NCBI GenBank assembly: GCA_946811695.1
Contig: OX328127.1
Location: forward strand, 47,337,373-47,401,372
DNA: 64,000 nt
From: Gonocerus acuteangulatus
Taxonomy: Eukaryota; Arthropoda; Insecta; Hemiptera; Coreidae
Direction: 5' to 3'
Shown here: one piece after another, positions 25,748 to 39,904 of the stretch
Position numbering within the stretch: the stretch's first letter is position 1
Layout of the letters: the number at the start of each line of letters is the position of its first letter
Made by a program: the position numbers and the translations under genes
Notes under the pieces: generated by a model
What the model was told of the DNA's origin: nothing
Databases searched by the model: none
Seen by the model: the letters and a program-made list of their open reading frames with translations, nothing else

Positions 25748-26324
25748 CCACCCATTGAATCCCTAGGTCAAAAATTTAGCCTTTGTTTCACTTTTTTGTA
25801 TACTGAAATTAAATAGATTTAGTCTATATTCCTAAACCAAGCAAAGCGCTTAACAAGATTGAATAAAACTACCCTATTGCTATCCGATGTTGAAATACCA
25901 CCTGCCCCGCCCCTCCCAATACGGAGGGGAAAGATGAGTGGTCCTGGAAAAAACCTCTACTTCCTAAACGTGTGATTAGCCGAGGCTGAGCACAATGGAT
26001 GGTCTAGACAGGAAGTCAGGAGGTCCTCAAGGAAGCCTGCCTTCTCCTTTCTCTCTCACTCTCTCAGCCGCACTATGGATTTCTCTCTTATCTCCTCTCT
26101 TTTTCTCTCTCACTGTGGATTACTGTCTCTCTATCTCTGCCCACTATGGATCTTCTTATTCCCACTCTTACAGTCCTATAGATTACTCTCTTTCCCTCTA
26201 CAAATTTCCTTCCCTCAGTATCTTTGCTCTTCTTTCGTTCCTTCGACATATCTTTCATTCCATAGCTCAGAAAGTATGTCCTATTATATCAAACTAGATG
26301 CCTTCCACCTTCCACTGTATTTCT

Positions 26325-26364
26325 AAATCAAATAACTACTGATTTCTCAGTAGTTATTTGATTT
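26325..26364. repeat. Perfect 18-bp-arm hairpin
   Basis: AAATCAAATAACTACTGA (26325-26342) and its exact complement (26347-26364) are separated by TTTC. No further function is supported. Confidence 0.6.
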
Positions 26365-26395
26365 ACACCCTTGAACGAGGCCCTTACTAATAAAA

Positions 26396-26600
26396 AAAAA
26401 GTCCGTCACGCAGGAGCTGCATAACTAAGCACTTTCCTCAGAATTTGGGTTGGTAGACTGGTTTCCAGAACAATTTGCTTAAAATATCCTACATAAATAA
26501 AATAAAAACATGAATAGTTCTCTTTTAAATTTGTAATGAGTAACTGATCAATTAATAATTTGCTTCCAGAGTTATGTTTACACATGGTACCTATTACACT
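26396..26600 (+). repeat. Dispersed repeat shared with 57979-58165
   Basis: This segment, from GTCCGTCACGCAGGAGCTGC to beyond CAATTTGCTTAAAATATCCT, aligns in the same order with the sequence downstream of mRpL14. At both loci it is followed within a few hundred bases by a unit carrying a GAGTAAACC-type motif, so the two loci carry copies of one longer element. No coding potential is seen. Confidence 0.5.
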
Positions 26601-26734
26601 TCGTAATAAATACAAAAAACCTCATATTATCGTATTTTGATCTAACGCAGGAACAGGATACAGTCACTCTAGTGGTAGAAAGCGCTCCTTGCGGCGGCTT
26701 TGTGAACCTACGTCTGACGGGCTTTTCTATTGAA

Positions 26735-27370
26735 ATATATTACAAATTAAACCCCCGCTTTCCGATTGACCGATTCAGCTCATTTCTACAACACTTCTTT
26801 CTCATGAGTTACCCACGACGTATACCGCGTTTCGTTACAATACAGCAGAAATTACGACCGGTATGAGTATATTAAGAATTTGGGTCAGGAGTAAACCCCC
26901 CCCTTCTAATGAACCGATTTAGTTTATTTTTACAACACATATTTACCTGTAGATTACCACTACGAATGCCGAGTTTCGTCGAAATATACCAAAAATCACT
27001 GCTGGTAGTGGCGAATTGGTATTGTGGGTCCGGAGTAAACCCCCCCTCCTAATGAACCGATTTAGTTTATTTTTACAACAGTTATTTACCTGTGGATTAC
27101 CACTACGAATACCGAGTTCCGTTGAAATATACCAAAAATCACGGCTGATAGTGGCGAATTGGTATTGTGGGTCCGGAGTAAACCCCCCCTTTCTAATGAA
27201 CCGATTTAGTTCATTTTTATATCTCAATTTTCTCTCTATATCACCACTACGAATACCAAGTTTCGTTGAAATATAACAAATATTACGGCTGACATAGTCA
27301 AATTAGTGTTTTGGGTTCGGGGTAAACCCCCCCTTCCGGTGGACCGACTTTGGTGGTTAACGAACTCGTT
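26735..27370 (+). repeat. Minisatellite, about five units of 143-145 bp
   Basis: Each unit has a block like GGGTCCGGAGTAAACCCCCC, then CTAATGAACCGATTTAGTTT, then TACCACTACGAATACCGAGT and a TTTCGTTGAAATATA block. The first landmark recurs near 26882, 27027, 27170 and 27313 (spacing 145, 143, 143), with an earlier degenerate unit near 26740. The last unit runs into a TA-rich microsatellite (27450-27500). A single degenerate unit is at 58310-58370. Such arrays often sit in insect transposon tails; the parent element is not identified. Confidence 0.8.
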
Positions 27371-27577
27371 CAATCGTTTGCTAATTGAATGCTATATACC
27401 AAGTTTCGTGACGAAAAAACAAAAACTCTGGCCGCTATCGTGTTAACAGACACATATATATGTATATATATATGCATATATATATATATATATATAGATA
27501 TATATAAATTTTAACGGGGGTCATTTTCGGTGTCTACTAGGTAGGATCGATAAAGATTTGAAGAAATTTTTCAAAAA

Positions 27578-27645
27578 TTCCGTCATGAGTCCAACCTCAA
27601 TAGCTACTTTCCTTCGGAGGAAAGTGCTAAAAGAAGAATAAAACG
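27578..27645 (+). repeat. Fragment of the dispersed repeat also at 17822 and 48825
   Basis: CGTCATGAGTCCAACCTCAA followed by the short palindrome TTTCCTTCGGAGGAAA parallels 48836-48890. The similarity is short, so the boundaries are approximate. Confidence 0.3.
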
Positions 27646-30600
27646 GGATATGAAATTTACCTTCATTTTCTGGATATTCCTAATTTAAACTGAAATGATT
27701 GTTGTCCGATGGCAAGCAGTATGTAATGGAGTGTCGGGAAGCATGTGAAAGTTCGGATTAAAGAGTTACACAATAGAGTAAAGGGGAGAGACCGGTTCGG
27801 CCTTTCGATTATTAAAATGTTTTTAAAGGGCCTCTTAAGTCCTTAGCACGGGTTTCATGAAGAACAGTCATTATTTTTACGCTCATTAAAGATGACACTT
27901 ATTTCGTGCGTATTTTGTTTTGCTCGTTTTTAACCTTAATAGGTTATTGTGTCTGGTTCACAAAATTACAATTGGCCTGGATTGGATAAAGAAATATCTC
28001 TCTAAAATAGTTAATAGTTATTTTGAAAAGTGTTCCATGTATTGACGTTTCCTCTAATCATTCTATTTTCCCTCGTTGACTTTTGGTAAGTATTTGAAAA
28101 TATTAAGGGAGAATAAAGAAATACCTTGCTTGAAATTCTACTCTTTTCTCTTAAAAAAAAGAAGAAAAAAAGTCTCTGTGTGATGTTACCTCAAAGAAAA
28201 TAGTATTAAAAATCAAAGGAACAATTTTCATCCACATTCAACTTGACTAGAAACTGTTTCAATGGTTGAAACCAAAGCAAATTGCAAGCCAACGTGAAGT
28301 TCCTGTTTTCTTTGTTGCGCGAAAGATGTGCCAACTCCTGCAACCTCTGATTATTTCAGCAAATAAATACTTATCAGGGATTTTAAGAACTTTAAGAAGA
28401 CACGTTTGAAGAAATCTACCTGAAGTTACCGCATTTTGACGGGCGATAAGTTCTTCTCATAAGCAAAGATAATTCGTCAAATTGAAGACCTTATCTTTAA
28501 AGGGACGAGGAAAGAGTTAAATTAAAAGAAGAAATATAAAAGAAGAGGGAGAGACAGGCCCTTGTAAATGAGAAGTGGTCCCCTCTGAGGTATTCTATTT
28601 ACATATTTCTTAGCGCTGTTTGCACAACTGGTTTCTACTAGTTGTACTCTTCAGCGTTTATTGTTTCTTTTCATGTATAAACATCCAAAAACATGATCTT
28701 GGGTCATTATATCTCACCCTTCCTTACAAGTGTGAAAGCATAAAATGATTACCCCCAACTGAATGATGCCCATAAGCAGTATTCTCGCTCTTGACGTGGC
28801 CTTTGTAGGAGAAGGTTCACCTTTGAACTATTAGCTTGTATTAACATAGTATAAAATATTTTCCCGGGGGAAGTGTCAAAGCACAAGGAGCTAGTTTAAA
28901 TACATTAATTAACAATGCCAATTATTTTATTAATAACTGTCCGCCAAGCTCGTTGTTACAGTGCGATGAAATAAATTATTGTACATTTTCAAACCATTAT
29001 TAAATTTATATTAATAGTGTCCTCAGATGGATGTTACATAAATGCTGCTACAACATTACAAATATTTTTAAAAATCTCATTATTACGCATCTAATAAGAG
29101 CATCACCCCCTATCCTAACTATTTGTAGAACACTTTCCGTCAGTCTATTTGCGTGCATGGTCGTGAGAAACTAATCTACTCCTAGTATATCCTTCATTTA
29201 CCCGACGAAGAGAAAAGTAACAATGTTCTTGGTCTAAAAGTAGGCTGAATCTAAAAATACCTCCCCTGAAACCCTATTTAATGTGGGACACATTTGCAGA
29301 GGTGCTTTAATGTTTCAAGATCTTCTATTTAAGATTACCTGTCTCTCGTAAATAAATAACAATGTCTCGTCATTTTGGCATCTTATTTAGTTATCACTTT
29401 TCATTGAATGCGTTAACAATTTTTTTAAATACTTTCAGAATGCGATAAACTATTCACCGATAAATGTTGATAAGATCTTATACTGGTTTCATTTCTGCAC
29501 CACTTTCCCTTATGATGTTGGAAACATTTCCCAAATAACCCAGATATACATTTACCATAGTCACTATTTCTAATTATCCATGATTATTAAACTGTTTCGG
29601 TATTTTGCATTGTTATTTTGCATTCCATTTGCCTAAAGGCGATAACAATACCGTTAAAGTAACTTGATCTCATCACGTAACTCACGAATAAAAAAAAAAA
29701 GGTTAAGAAAAGAAACAGCAGCGAGGTAACCGAATTTGTTTTGTTTACTTGTTCTTCCATAACAAACGATTTCATTGTTGGGGCAACGGGGACGATGAAC
29801 CAAAAACAAGAAGGCATTCTATAAACAAGGCTATTAACGTCAAAATAAATAGCAATTTTAATCAATATCTATTCATATTCAAAGATAACTCCATAAGAAT
29901 CGTATATTTTTTACGCCCGATGTTATTTTATGTCATTCCAGATATATTGTTTTGTTGAACGAAAAATATTTTTTGTTATGAAAGCTCTCTATCCTTTTAA
30001 GGCAAGCAAACGAGAATGTAGTCGTATCATTCCGCGAGTGTTATCTGTTCAAACAAACGAGTCTCCTTTCGAAACAAATTTAAAAAAAAATTGCAAAGGA
30101 AATGAAATAAATTATTGTATCAGATAGCTTACTTATGTTTTTAATAATCTTGTTGTTCTTGCCTCCTACTTTGATTAGGTGTTGTAGTTCATTTTAATTA
30201 CTGGACCATAAAGTTTACTCAACGAATACCTCATGACAAACGTTTTGTATATACAGTATATACAGGGAAACCACTTCCAATGACCAATGTTATAATGCTA
30301 CACACTTCCTTCGAAATCTTAAAAACAAATTGGCGCAAGTTAGTCTTTGGTTAGCCTTCTTTAGATATTTCCTTGTATTTTTCTTGGTAAACATCTTGGT
30401 GCTATTGTTGTATCATCGGGTAGATTCAGCTTCCCCATTCTAGCAGTAGCCTAGGGCGGTTGTTAGACGACCACCTGGTCCAACTCTTTGTCGTCCTACA
30501 GGTGTTCTTCGTGGGAACCCCGGCGACCCTCCAAGCACAGCGATCTGCATCAGCTATTTTCATACTCGCGTCTCTGTTATTGGCTGATCATTCCCGCAAA

Positions 30601-33600
30601 TGGAGAACTACATTCTGCAATGACGAATGAATATGAACGGAATTTTATTTAGACAGCCGTTAAGCGACGTAATGTCATTATGCCGTGACGTTTCGCGCGT
30701 AAAACCTGACATGAAAAATGTTTCAGTAAATTCCTCGCCATCCTCCATTACATCCAATATTTGATTTGTAACCCCGACCATTTTTAGGGTTTTATGCTAG
30801 AAGAATTTCTTTATTTTATATTTGTGAATTGTGTAAAAACGCAATGTTAATCTTTTGAATGTTTGTAATACATATTATTATTTTTAGTTTTTACTATGCG
30901 TGGAAACGTTTAATTCTTCCAGCCTTATAAAGAAGGTAGATTTTTACTTGTGTTGGATTTAAATGATCTTTAGCATTTATTGTTCCGAGTTGTGTTGTAC
31001 CTACTTGTGTCCTTAAGTAATTTTGTAATCTTTGATAAGATCATTAATTCGTAATAAGTCATCAACTATTAATTATTTTCGTAATTATATAACCATTAAT
31101 TCTAGTTAGTTGACACATTTATTGTGTATGTACTTCTGCTTAGAAGAAATGGTTTCCAAGTTATACAGCATTTGTAAATACTAATGCCTTTGTTTAGTAA
31201 TAAGCTGACAAAGCTTGAAGAAAAGCCATCTATAATTTCTACGCCAAAAGTATTAGTACAAAGTTGTTTGAGCTGCCGGAAAGCAAAAAGACAAAATGAA
31301 AAGAAAGTAAAACCATGAAATAGAGCTATAGTGGCGGGCTAGAAGGTAGTAAATGAAGCGCGGGCGTCTTGACAGTTGGGCGAGGTGGATGGTCCGCAAG
31401 CGGAGGGAGAGATGAAGAAGGCGAGGGTTAGAATGAGACAGAAGTAAATAAGGGTGCAAGGGAGTGGAGGGGAAGTGTTGTAGCTTTGGAGAAAGACAAA
31501 GAAAGAGAGAGAACAAGAGCAACGAAGCTCCTGTGAGAGTGAGGAAGGTATTGCCCACGAGAAGGAAAGATAAACAGAGTGAGAGAAGGTCTATGGCTAT
31601 AACCGAGAAGAGAGAGGGAAATAGAGGTGGGGAGGTCTCAGAGAAATAAGGTCAGAGAGCCTGTGTCAGGGGCGGACCTCGGGTCAATGCTGCGATTCCG
31701 CTCTCTGACCACCTCTCGCCAGGGCTTAAGGTGTTCCTACGCCACCCCTTCTACGATCCTCCGATAAAGCCCTCAACCAGAAACAAACATTTTTCCAGCC
31801 TCCAAGCAGTGGCAAGTAGAATTTTCCGGTATTCCTTAGACAATAATTTAGAAGACTTAACAAGGACTCCTGTTGACACTATAATCCTTTTAAACGCCGC
31901 TAACAAAAAAAAAAAAAGAAAGAAAAAATACTATTAAATATTTGCAATTACCTATTTAAACGAACGTGTAACATTACATTCACGCTATCCCATCCAAAAG
32001 AAATGAGTTGTCTTAGAATAATAAATTGTAATAACATCCCTAGCCACGACTGTCAGGACAAGGCGTGGAAAGTAATCAACTCTATGAATTAAGAAAGTTC
32101 ATAATTAATCTAACTATGAGGAATCAAACAAGGTCATCCACTTTCGACAGAAAATGCCTTCATATAATATTCGAACCGGACAAACTGGTTATTTATATTT
32201 GGATCAGGTTATGTATTTGCTTTACCCTTATAACCTCTTTGTTGTTTTATTTCGTTTTTTAGTTTATCATCTTGTTTTGATTATGACCAGGGATTAAGGC
32301 AGAATAATGGTCCGAGAAACCATTCATTAGAGCCCCATTGTTTGAATATGTTATTTTATTAAAGATGTTGACATAATTAATAAAGTTAAGACACATAAGT
32401 TGAATCAATGAGAAAGATTAATCATTAATATGTTAAAGCTAATGTAAGCGCGGATTGGAGGATCTCGAGTTTCTTTCCCTTCCCACCAATGCCTTTGTTC
32501 TTTGGAAATCTGGATTAAGAAACACACCATCAACCTCGTCCTCGCGAGTTGCGCAAACAACGGCACTTTCAACCGCAACTAAAGCATTCGCTTTCGTCAG
32601 GCCCATTGTCTTTAAAATCTCTTCATTCGGCGAAGAATCTCGAAGCAATGCCTGCTCTGTAACTGAACAGTCTTTTGACTTATACTGGGGTAAACAAGCT
32701 TCTCTATAGCTGATAACTCACCCAATGGAAATAATGCATAAAACAAGCTCGCTTCTTCATAAGTCTTATGGTAGTTTAGATAATCACTTAAAGAAAATAA
32801 ATAATCTATTTAGTTCTAAAGTTGTAGAGAGTTAATATATTATAACAACGATTAATAATAAAAACCTACACTATCTATTTATACTATTATACAGTAAAAA
32901 CCTAATTCTCAGTTTGACAAACTATTAAAAGTTATGTTTCTTCGATAACTGAAATGGCTCGTTAATCAATTAAATAGCCAAAAGGGAGTGAATAATGAAG
33001 TGTTTTAATTAAGAAGGTTATAGGAACACAGTCTTTCACTCTGCTAAAAGGTTTAAGGAGGGCTTTGAAAGCTGAACTTCGCTTTTCAAGCCCTTTGGGC
33101 TTTTCTCTCTCCCTTGGCTTCTACCTTTCCACCTACGCTCTCGATACACTTCAGCCCTCTCGAGTTAACCTTTTTCATATCCTGTATTCAAATGCGCCAT
33201 GATAATCAATGGTTGATAAGTTTCTATGTATTTTATGTTTCAAGCATTCGTGATAGCTGGCATCATTGGATTTACAAAGGAGAGAACTATATAGGGGAAT
33301 GTGTGCTATTATAATTTTCCTGGGCAACATCATAAGCAATCATCTCTTATTGAACTTCTCAGAATAATCAAATAAAAAGAATAACAAAAGTGTTTCCCCC
33401 AAAAAAGCAGATATGAAAAAAAGGCAAATGCACAGTATCATTTGAATTTGTATTTCATACTTCTTTAACGTTTGATTGTTCATTTATGAGTTTCATTATA
33501 AGCGCTCAAGGCTTCTGCCTTGACGAGCACATTTGTTGATATAACCTATATTTTATGCAATTCTTTGTCTGAATGAGTAAAATATTTACCACCTAGAGTG

Positions 33601-36600
33601 TAATATCATTGCTCCATTAGAAAATGCATTAAGAAAAATTTGGTTTTGATGTTAAAAACGCATAGCTATTGACTTTAGAGGATCGTTGCGTAACCACTAC
33701 GTCAAGGTGGTGAAGGCATTGCATAACTCATAATAAATTCTTCAATAGTTCTGTTACATGACATTAGTATATTAAACAAAGGTCACCGTACTTTTTTTAA
33801 TTTTTTGGGGTGCGTGACTTAATAATTTCATTGTCCTCTTATTCGGTCAAGATCACTCGAGTTATTGGTATTAAAGGCATTGTCGTTGAAAAGGATCGGT
33901 ATCAGTCATAATAATATTATTATATCACAAAGAAATGTTTTACGAGTATCAAGTTGCTTGGGGAAAAAATACTTGTAGGCAATGCGAGCAGATTAAAATC
34001 GTAAGAGATGTTTGTTGATCTGCATCGGGCATATCAACTTTCAATAAAGCAAATTTACTGTTGCAAATTCGTTTCAACTAATGAAGCAAAGGACGAGTGC
34101 TTTCCTGGAATGCTAAGGGAGACAATTGGAAATATTGGATGATAGATTTGTCCAGTTCTCCAATTAAGATGAAGGGCTGAAGCCGAGAGGCGATGATAAG
34201 CCATTATCCTGCGACAATGGGCGGGATAGAGGCTGGCACGTTGGTAAATGATGCTAAATATCACGGAAGCGATAGACTATTCCAGGAATCATCGACCTAC
34301 TTTGTGCTTTCAATACATCAAACATGGGGATCGGCTTTGTGTTCGCCGGGCTGACAATGGCGACTCTATACTGCCTTAGGGGAGAGAGCTTTTTCCTCTT
34401 CCTTAATTCCAGATCAATGTGGAGGAATTTATTCACGCAAGTGCCATTAGTACTCCAGTACTTTGAGAAACGTTATACCAATTGATTCAAACACAGGTTA
34501 AATATTACATATTAATCGTTTCCGTCTCTTGTCCTTGTCCCGCACTGCTCAGTTTATATTATATCTTGATTCTTTCAATTCCATTCAAAATATTTTAAAA
34601 GTTTCAAATTGTTCGGCCGAAGACATACCTATGCTAGCCTCACACAATGTATCTATTAATCATCTCTGTGCTATCACGATTAACTTATTAATTTAGAGAC
34701 AAAAACGCACTATGTTGCTTGCTGTTACGCATAGTTTATTTTAAAAAGGGCCGTCGTTGTGTTCACATCAAATAAACGCAACTTATCTAGAAATTAGGAT
34801 TTTGAGATGCTTCTGAAAAGTTGGCAGTAAAGGCAGAACTTTCAAGCTCAACTCTTAAACTTCTACTTAGGTATATTCAAGCTTCTTCTTTGAGAAATAT
34901 TCTTATTTCATGTAATTCTTGGAGCTCATCATTGGCAAGTTAATATTTCTTCAGATTAAATTTTCTAAATTTAGTTACAATTAGAAGTTATAAACAAAGG
35001 TTACAAACCCTTTGGTCGTCCTCTTTCGACTTTATGATAGAAAGATTAACCCATGCGCCAATTTATTATTCTATACTCATGTATAAAATATTTATTGTAT
35101 GCTTCCTTGTGCCTTGTTGGAATTGTCATGCGAAAGAAATATACCATCTTCTAAAACATTATTCGCCCTCAGAGTCCTTTTTTTTAATTCAGTGATGTTA
35201 CGGGGCAATGACATCGTCAAAAGCCGTTCTGTTGAAAAATAGGTACTCTCTCAAATTAGGGCCGAAAAATATCTTAAATAATATCAACTGCAAAATAACC
35301 CTATGTCGGAAAAGTCGGTAAATTACCTCAGTGCTATACTCAATGCGGACATCAATTTTTTCCCCCATTTCCTTCACTCCTTTCAAGGTGAATGTACTGT
35401 GAGTGCGAGAGAGAACAGGAGCTGGCAGGAGGACCTATCCGTAACGGGTCGTCTCTTAAGACATGAGGTAATTCATCCTTTATCTGCAAGCGGAGGCAAC
35501 TCCTCTCCCGCTTCATGGTAAATAATTGTCAGCAAGCTGTCAACTAACCGCCTTACAAATTTAAGCTGTTTATTTACCTGGTCGCTGTTATCGGCACTTA
35601 TCGTTCTAGTGAAAAGCGTCCTTGATTAATATGAGAGCGGCAAAATATGAATCTTGCCGGTGTATTTCCGTTGATCATTCAAGGTTCATTACTGATTATC
35701 AAATAATAGTTAATTAGAAATCAAACTATTAAATTGATAAACAAATTATTGATGGCTTCTCGATTTGGCACAAGTTCTGTTTCATCAAACTCTGTGGAGT
35801 GATTCGTGTTGAAGAAATGTTCCGCAACTACTTTATTCTTTTGATCCCTGAACAAGCCGGCAGAATGTCTGGCAAAACGTCGCTTCATCAACACGGTAAT
35901 AACGAGAAGACCTTAAAAATTGAGTAACATGGCCCTAGAATGTTTTCAGATTTTAATCTGTATTTTTCCTTTCAACATATTTTCTCGGAACTTTAAAAAA
36001 TAAATTAAACACTCGAAATATGTTTAGTAAATGCTTTTTGGCAGAAGCAATGTTAGAGACACACGATGAAAAAAAATCGATCTTGTATGAGTGTAAATTC
36101 ATTTTAGAGAACTCCCCTTCCTTTAGGCTGGAATTGAAGCGGCCCTATATTGGATGGTGGTCCTCAATAAGCCGTGACTGACTAGTAGCTCTCAGTAACG
36201 GTGCGGGGGGAAGGGAGCGCGGAATTAAGGACCCGCCAACAGCTCGGGCCCTCCTTGCCCGCTACGATTGTTTGTAAACTCTCACTTCTTCAGCTCACAA
36301 GCGGTAAATGACTAACCCTCAACTCGAAACACACACCCTCCCGAGGTTTTTAATTCTCTTCAAACAGCTGTCCACAGGTCGCCCATCTTTCTTCCGCTGC
36401 CATCTATATATTTTGATTTAAATAAGTAATTTTATTGTATGATTAGTCTAGCCCAAGTTATTAATTCAGAAAAATATTAAATGCAATGATAAGAACGTAA
36501 GAAATAAATATAGACGTATATTTTTGAATGTACAAAATCTTTTATCGTGTAAAACATTTCCCTGATGGCTTCCTCAAGAAAAAAAAAGCTATAAAAGAAA

Positions 36601-37283
36601 AGACATATATAAAATGTCGCCTTATCTTGGTTTACTGACCCTGACTTGCAAATGAACAGAAATTAATGTTTGAAGATGTCTGTTATTATTGTTCGTGGAG
36701 GATTGTGAAATTCATGAGCTAGTTATGTTTAGTACATTCTTTATCCTAAAAATATTATGAAAATATTGTTTTGTTTTTTATCAGTTTCACAAGTGAACTT
36801 TAAAAAGTTATCAATGCACTTAATAATCACGAGTTTTTGTAACTTAATCTACCGTCAGTTAATTTTAATTACTATTAGATAACTTTACATGACAGACTAG
36901 AATATAATAATTGCTATTTAAATTTTGGCGTCCCCGTAACACAGATTTTTAGGAAGGTATATCTACAAGTTACCACTCTATTCCACCAGAAAGGGTCGTA
37001 ACCTTTTATTTTTTTCTTTTCAAACAAAAGCCACCGCTCTTGATTATAATATTGAACCCAAGGAAATAATAAACATTGGTCCGATTGTTCTATTTATTTA
37101 AATGTTTACGTCCATTATTATTAACTAAGAATTTTGGTGCGGGTTATCTATATGTTATCACCCTCCTATTGTTTTTATGCTGCATAACAGATAGATTTTT
37201 AGGCATCTTTTAAAAGCAAATACGCGCTTCTAATATAAACTTCGCTCAAATCAAACGATTAATGGATTTTAATTGTTCCTCTT

Positions 37284-37374
37284 AATTTAATCACCGTGTG
37301 AAATGACAAAATATGTTTTTGTTTTTTCGGTGCATCGAATGACATAATATGTTATTTCACACGGTGATTAAATT
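37284..37374. repeat. 91-bp inverted-repeat element with 21-bp perfect arms
   Basis: The 21-base arm at 37284-37304 (centre CACCGTGTGAAAT) is exactly reverse-complemented at 37354-37374. The inner part also carries loosely inverted ACAAAATATG and CATAATATG words. It has the look of a tiny inverted-repeat element with no coding content. Confidence 0.6.
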
Positions 37375-37527
37375 ATATTACGGAATCTAAAATAAAATTA
37401 TATTATATACATACTTCGTTTAGACATAATAACTCCTTGGTTTAATTTTAATTAAATTTAAACAGAATTGATAAATTTTATTCTACCTATTGCCTAAGTA
37501 AAGAATAGAAAAGCGAAATTCTGCCTT

Positions 37528-37572
37528 CAGTTAATTTGACATATTAAGCAACATAGTATATCAAATTAACTG
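37528..37572. repeat. 45-bp palindrome
   Basis: CAGTTAATTTGACATA (37528-37543) pairs with TATATCAAATTAACTG (37557-37572) with one mismatch. It lies 150 bases from the 37284 palindrome. Confidence 0.45.
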
Positions 37573-39699
37573 ATAACGATTTCTTAGAGTCCCTTTCAAT
37601 AGTTCCAATTTAACTTTAATAAAACAATTATCTTGTCACAATGAAGAAAGTTCAATTTTGGTTAGTTAAATATTGTACCCCCTTATAATCGTGTAATTGT
37701 TTTTAAGATCTGATTCTTATCTTCTTATTAAAAGGAGAGCTGCTTGCGTCACCTTGTTTATGCTTAGAGTACGCAGAGAAATTCTAGGACACCAACATGT
37801 TATGTTTTGAGCGACTCGATTATCTTGTTTATAACCCCGAGGACAGAATGAAATGTAAGGATGTAAACAATAAACAGCACGAGACTAGAATCTAGGAAGA
37901 TCTTCAACGTAGATTCACAAAATATCATCTTACTTCAACTTAACTTTATTCTACAACGAGATTTTTCGAGTTTCTTCAATTTAAAAGAAATCTATTTTAC
38001 TACAAACATTATTTTTTCTTGTAATTTGTAACTCAATTAGATTCTATAAAATCACGCGATAGAGCTTCTGGGTTTTAATTTATTGACTCTGGGTTGAAAA
38101 TTATTTAAAAAAATATACAAATATTATATACTTCTGCGTATATCCTACGGCCACATTTAGTACATTTATTTTTATATTGGGGCATAACTGGTTATAAACC
38201 TCGTATGTATTTGCAATTAAAAATATATTAATTTATAATTCTTAAAACGCAAGTACAAATAATAAAACAAATAAAGAATTAATATAGAGGGGAGAAGGGA
38301 CTAAGGAGTACAAGAAGAGCCACCTAGCGGCAGACAGTAGAAGCTAAGAGGGAGCTCTCTCTACTAAGCGTGGCCCACTTAGCTAGATAACATCTTCTTC
38401 CAGTCATTCCTCGCTGCTCCACATAGTCTTAATCGTTTCTCTCACATTCGTTACTCGTTGGGCTCAATGAGGAGCTTATGGTTTAACGATAATCTGCGCC
38501 ATGTAGTTTGATTTTCTATTTATGTACTGTAATTGATTTAATTATTATATATTGTTTTTATATGTTAGTAAGTATTGTTCATTTTATCCATTGTTTTTTG
38601 CTATAAATTACATTCTCCCTTATGCGAAGTTCGCAGATTATTTGTCTCGCGAAGAATATATATTATAAATTATATTTATAAAATCGTTTTATTCTTCTTG
38701 GGTTAATTAGGGCTGAAACAACAAGAGGCCTAATAACTTTAAATTTTTACAGCAAAAGGCTAGGTTTTTTCAACTGTCTTATTCTTTATCTTGACTGTTT
38801 CGTTTTTGATAAATTAAAAAAAAAATATCCCCTGAAGCAATTTTATCTTCACGTTTCTGTCATTGTTGCAAGTACTAAATACCTTAAGCCAAGTAGTGTT
38901 TATCTAAAGAAAGACCGCAATTAATTTCTTACAATTAGAAACTCGCAAGAACAGTTTTCTATAGGAAATGACTATAACTTCAAAACATTTACTGCCATTT
39001 ACAAGATAACTCGTAGTATATACTATTCCCCGAGATGCCAACTTCATTATTTGGTTTAGACTTCGGTCTAATGAAATCTCGTGGTTTACCGGGTTGTTGT
39101 GTATTACGCCAATTCATCAGCACAACATCGGAATAATGAGCAGTCGAGGTGTTTATTAAGTAGTGTATTTTGTAACACTCAGTAATTTATAATTGGCAAA
39201 AAAAAAGTATCACACCTCTTGATGTGCATGAAGAATTAGCAGTGAAATAAGTTTTGTTTGAAAATTATGCAGACCAGTAATAAAGCCATTAATATTTTGC
39301 CCGAATTATTTGGCCATCAAATGTCTTGTTTATTTTAACAATATTATCTCTATGTTGAAAATGAAAAAAACAAGTAGCTACTATTTATTGCAGGGGGGGG
39401 GGGATGATCGTACTGTAGAGCTCCTCTAACAGAGCAAATTCTTTGATATTAGAATCGTTTGAATTTCTCTATTTAAATGATAAAAAAATAAAAGGAAGCC
39501 CTCGGACGCAATGATGTCGCAGAGACGACAATGGCCTCAGAAATGAATGGCAAGCGTATTAAGGATTTTAATTGGATGCATAACAGTTGGCCCCCGCTCC
39601 AACCTTACATGAAGGTTACGTTAGGCAGTGTTACCAAGGTTATTTCAGCAATAAATCTCAGCTTCTTTCACTTTGTTTGCTGATTTTTTTTTTCAGAAT

Positions 39700-39904
39700 T
39701 TGCATTTTTATTTAAACTGTGTACAATATTTGAATGATAAATTACCGCAGCATTTCTTAGGTTTAATACGTACTTTGGAGATTGTTGATTTAGGGACATT
39801 GTGGGACTGTGGAAGACTCCTAATAATATTCTGACAAAGTTTGCCAGCCGGCTTACCAAAATTATCTCTTTTTGTCCAATTCTTAAGAGAAATCCTCCCC
39901 ACAA
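39700..39904 (-). pseudogene. Possible Tc1-like transposase N-terminal fragment
   Basis: A minus-strand frame contains NVPKSTISKVRIK, like the DNA-binding helix-turn-helix of Tc1-like transposases (form VSKSTVSRV). It begins MGRISLKNWTKRDN, a plausible N-terminus for that family. There is no downstream catalytic domain and the similarity is short, so this is tentative. Confidence 0.3.

Noticed and set aside
30680..30720. GACGTTTCGCGCG, which resembles the GAAACGUC half of a hammerhead on the minus strand
   Set aside because: No CUGANGA block lies at the right distance, so the core is not present.
34055..34436. Two adjoining minus-strand open frames
   Set aside because: No recognisable domain, no good start context, and they lie in different frames without splice signals.
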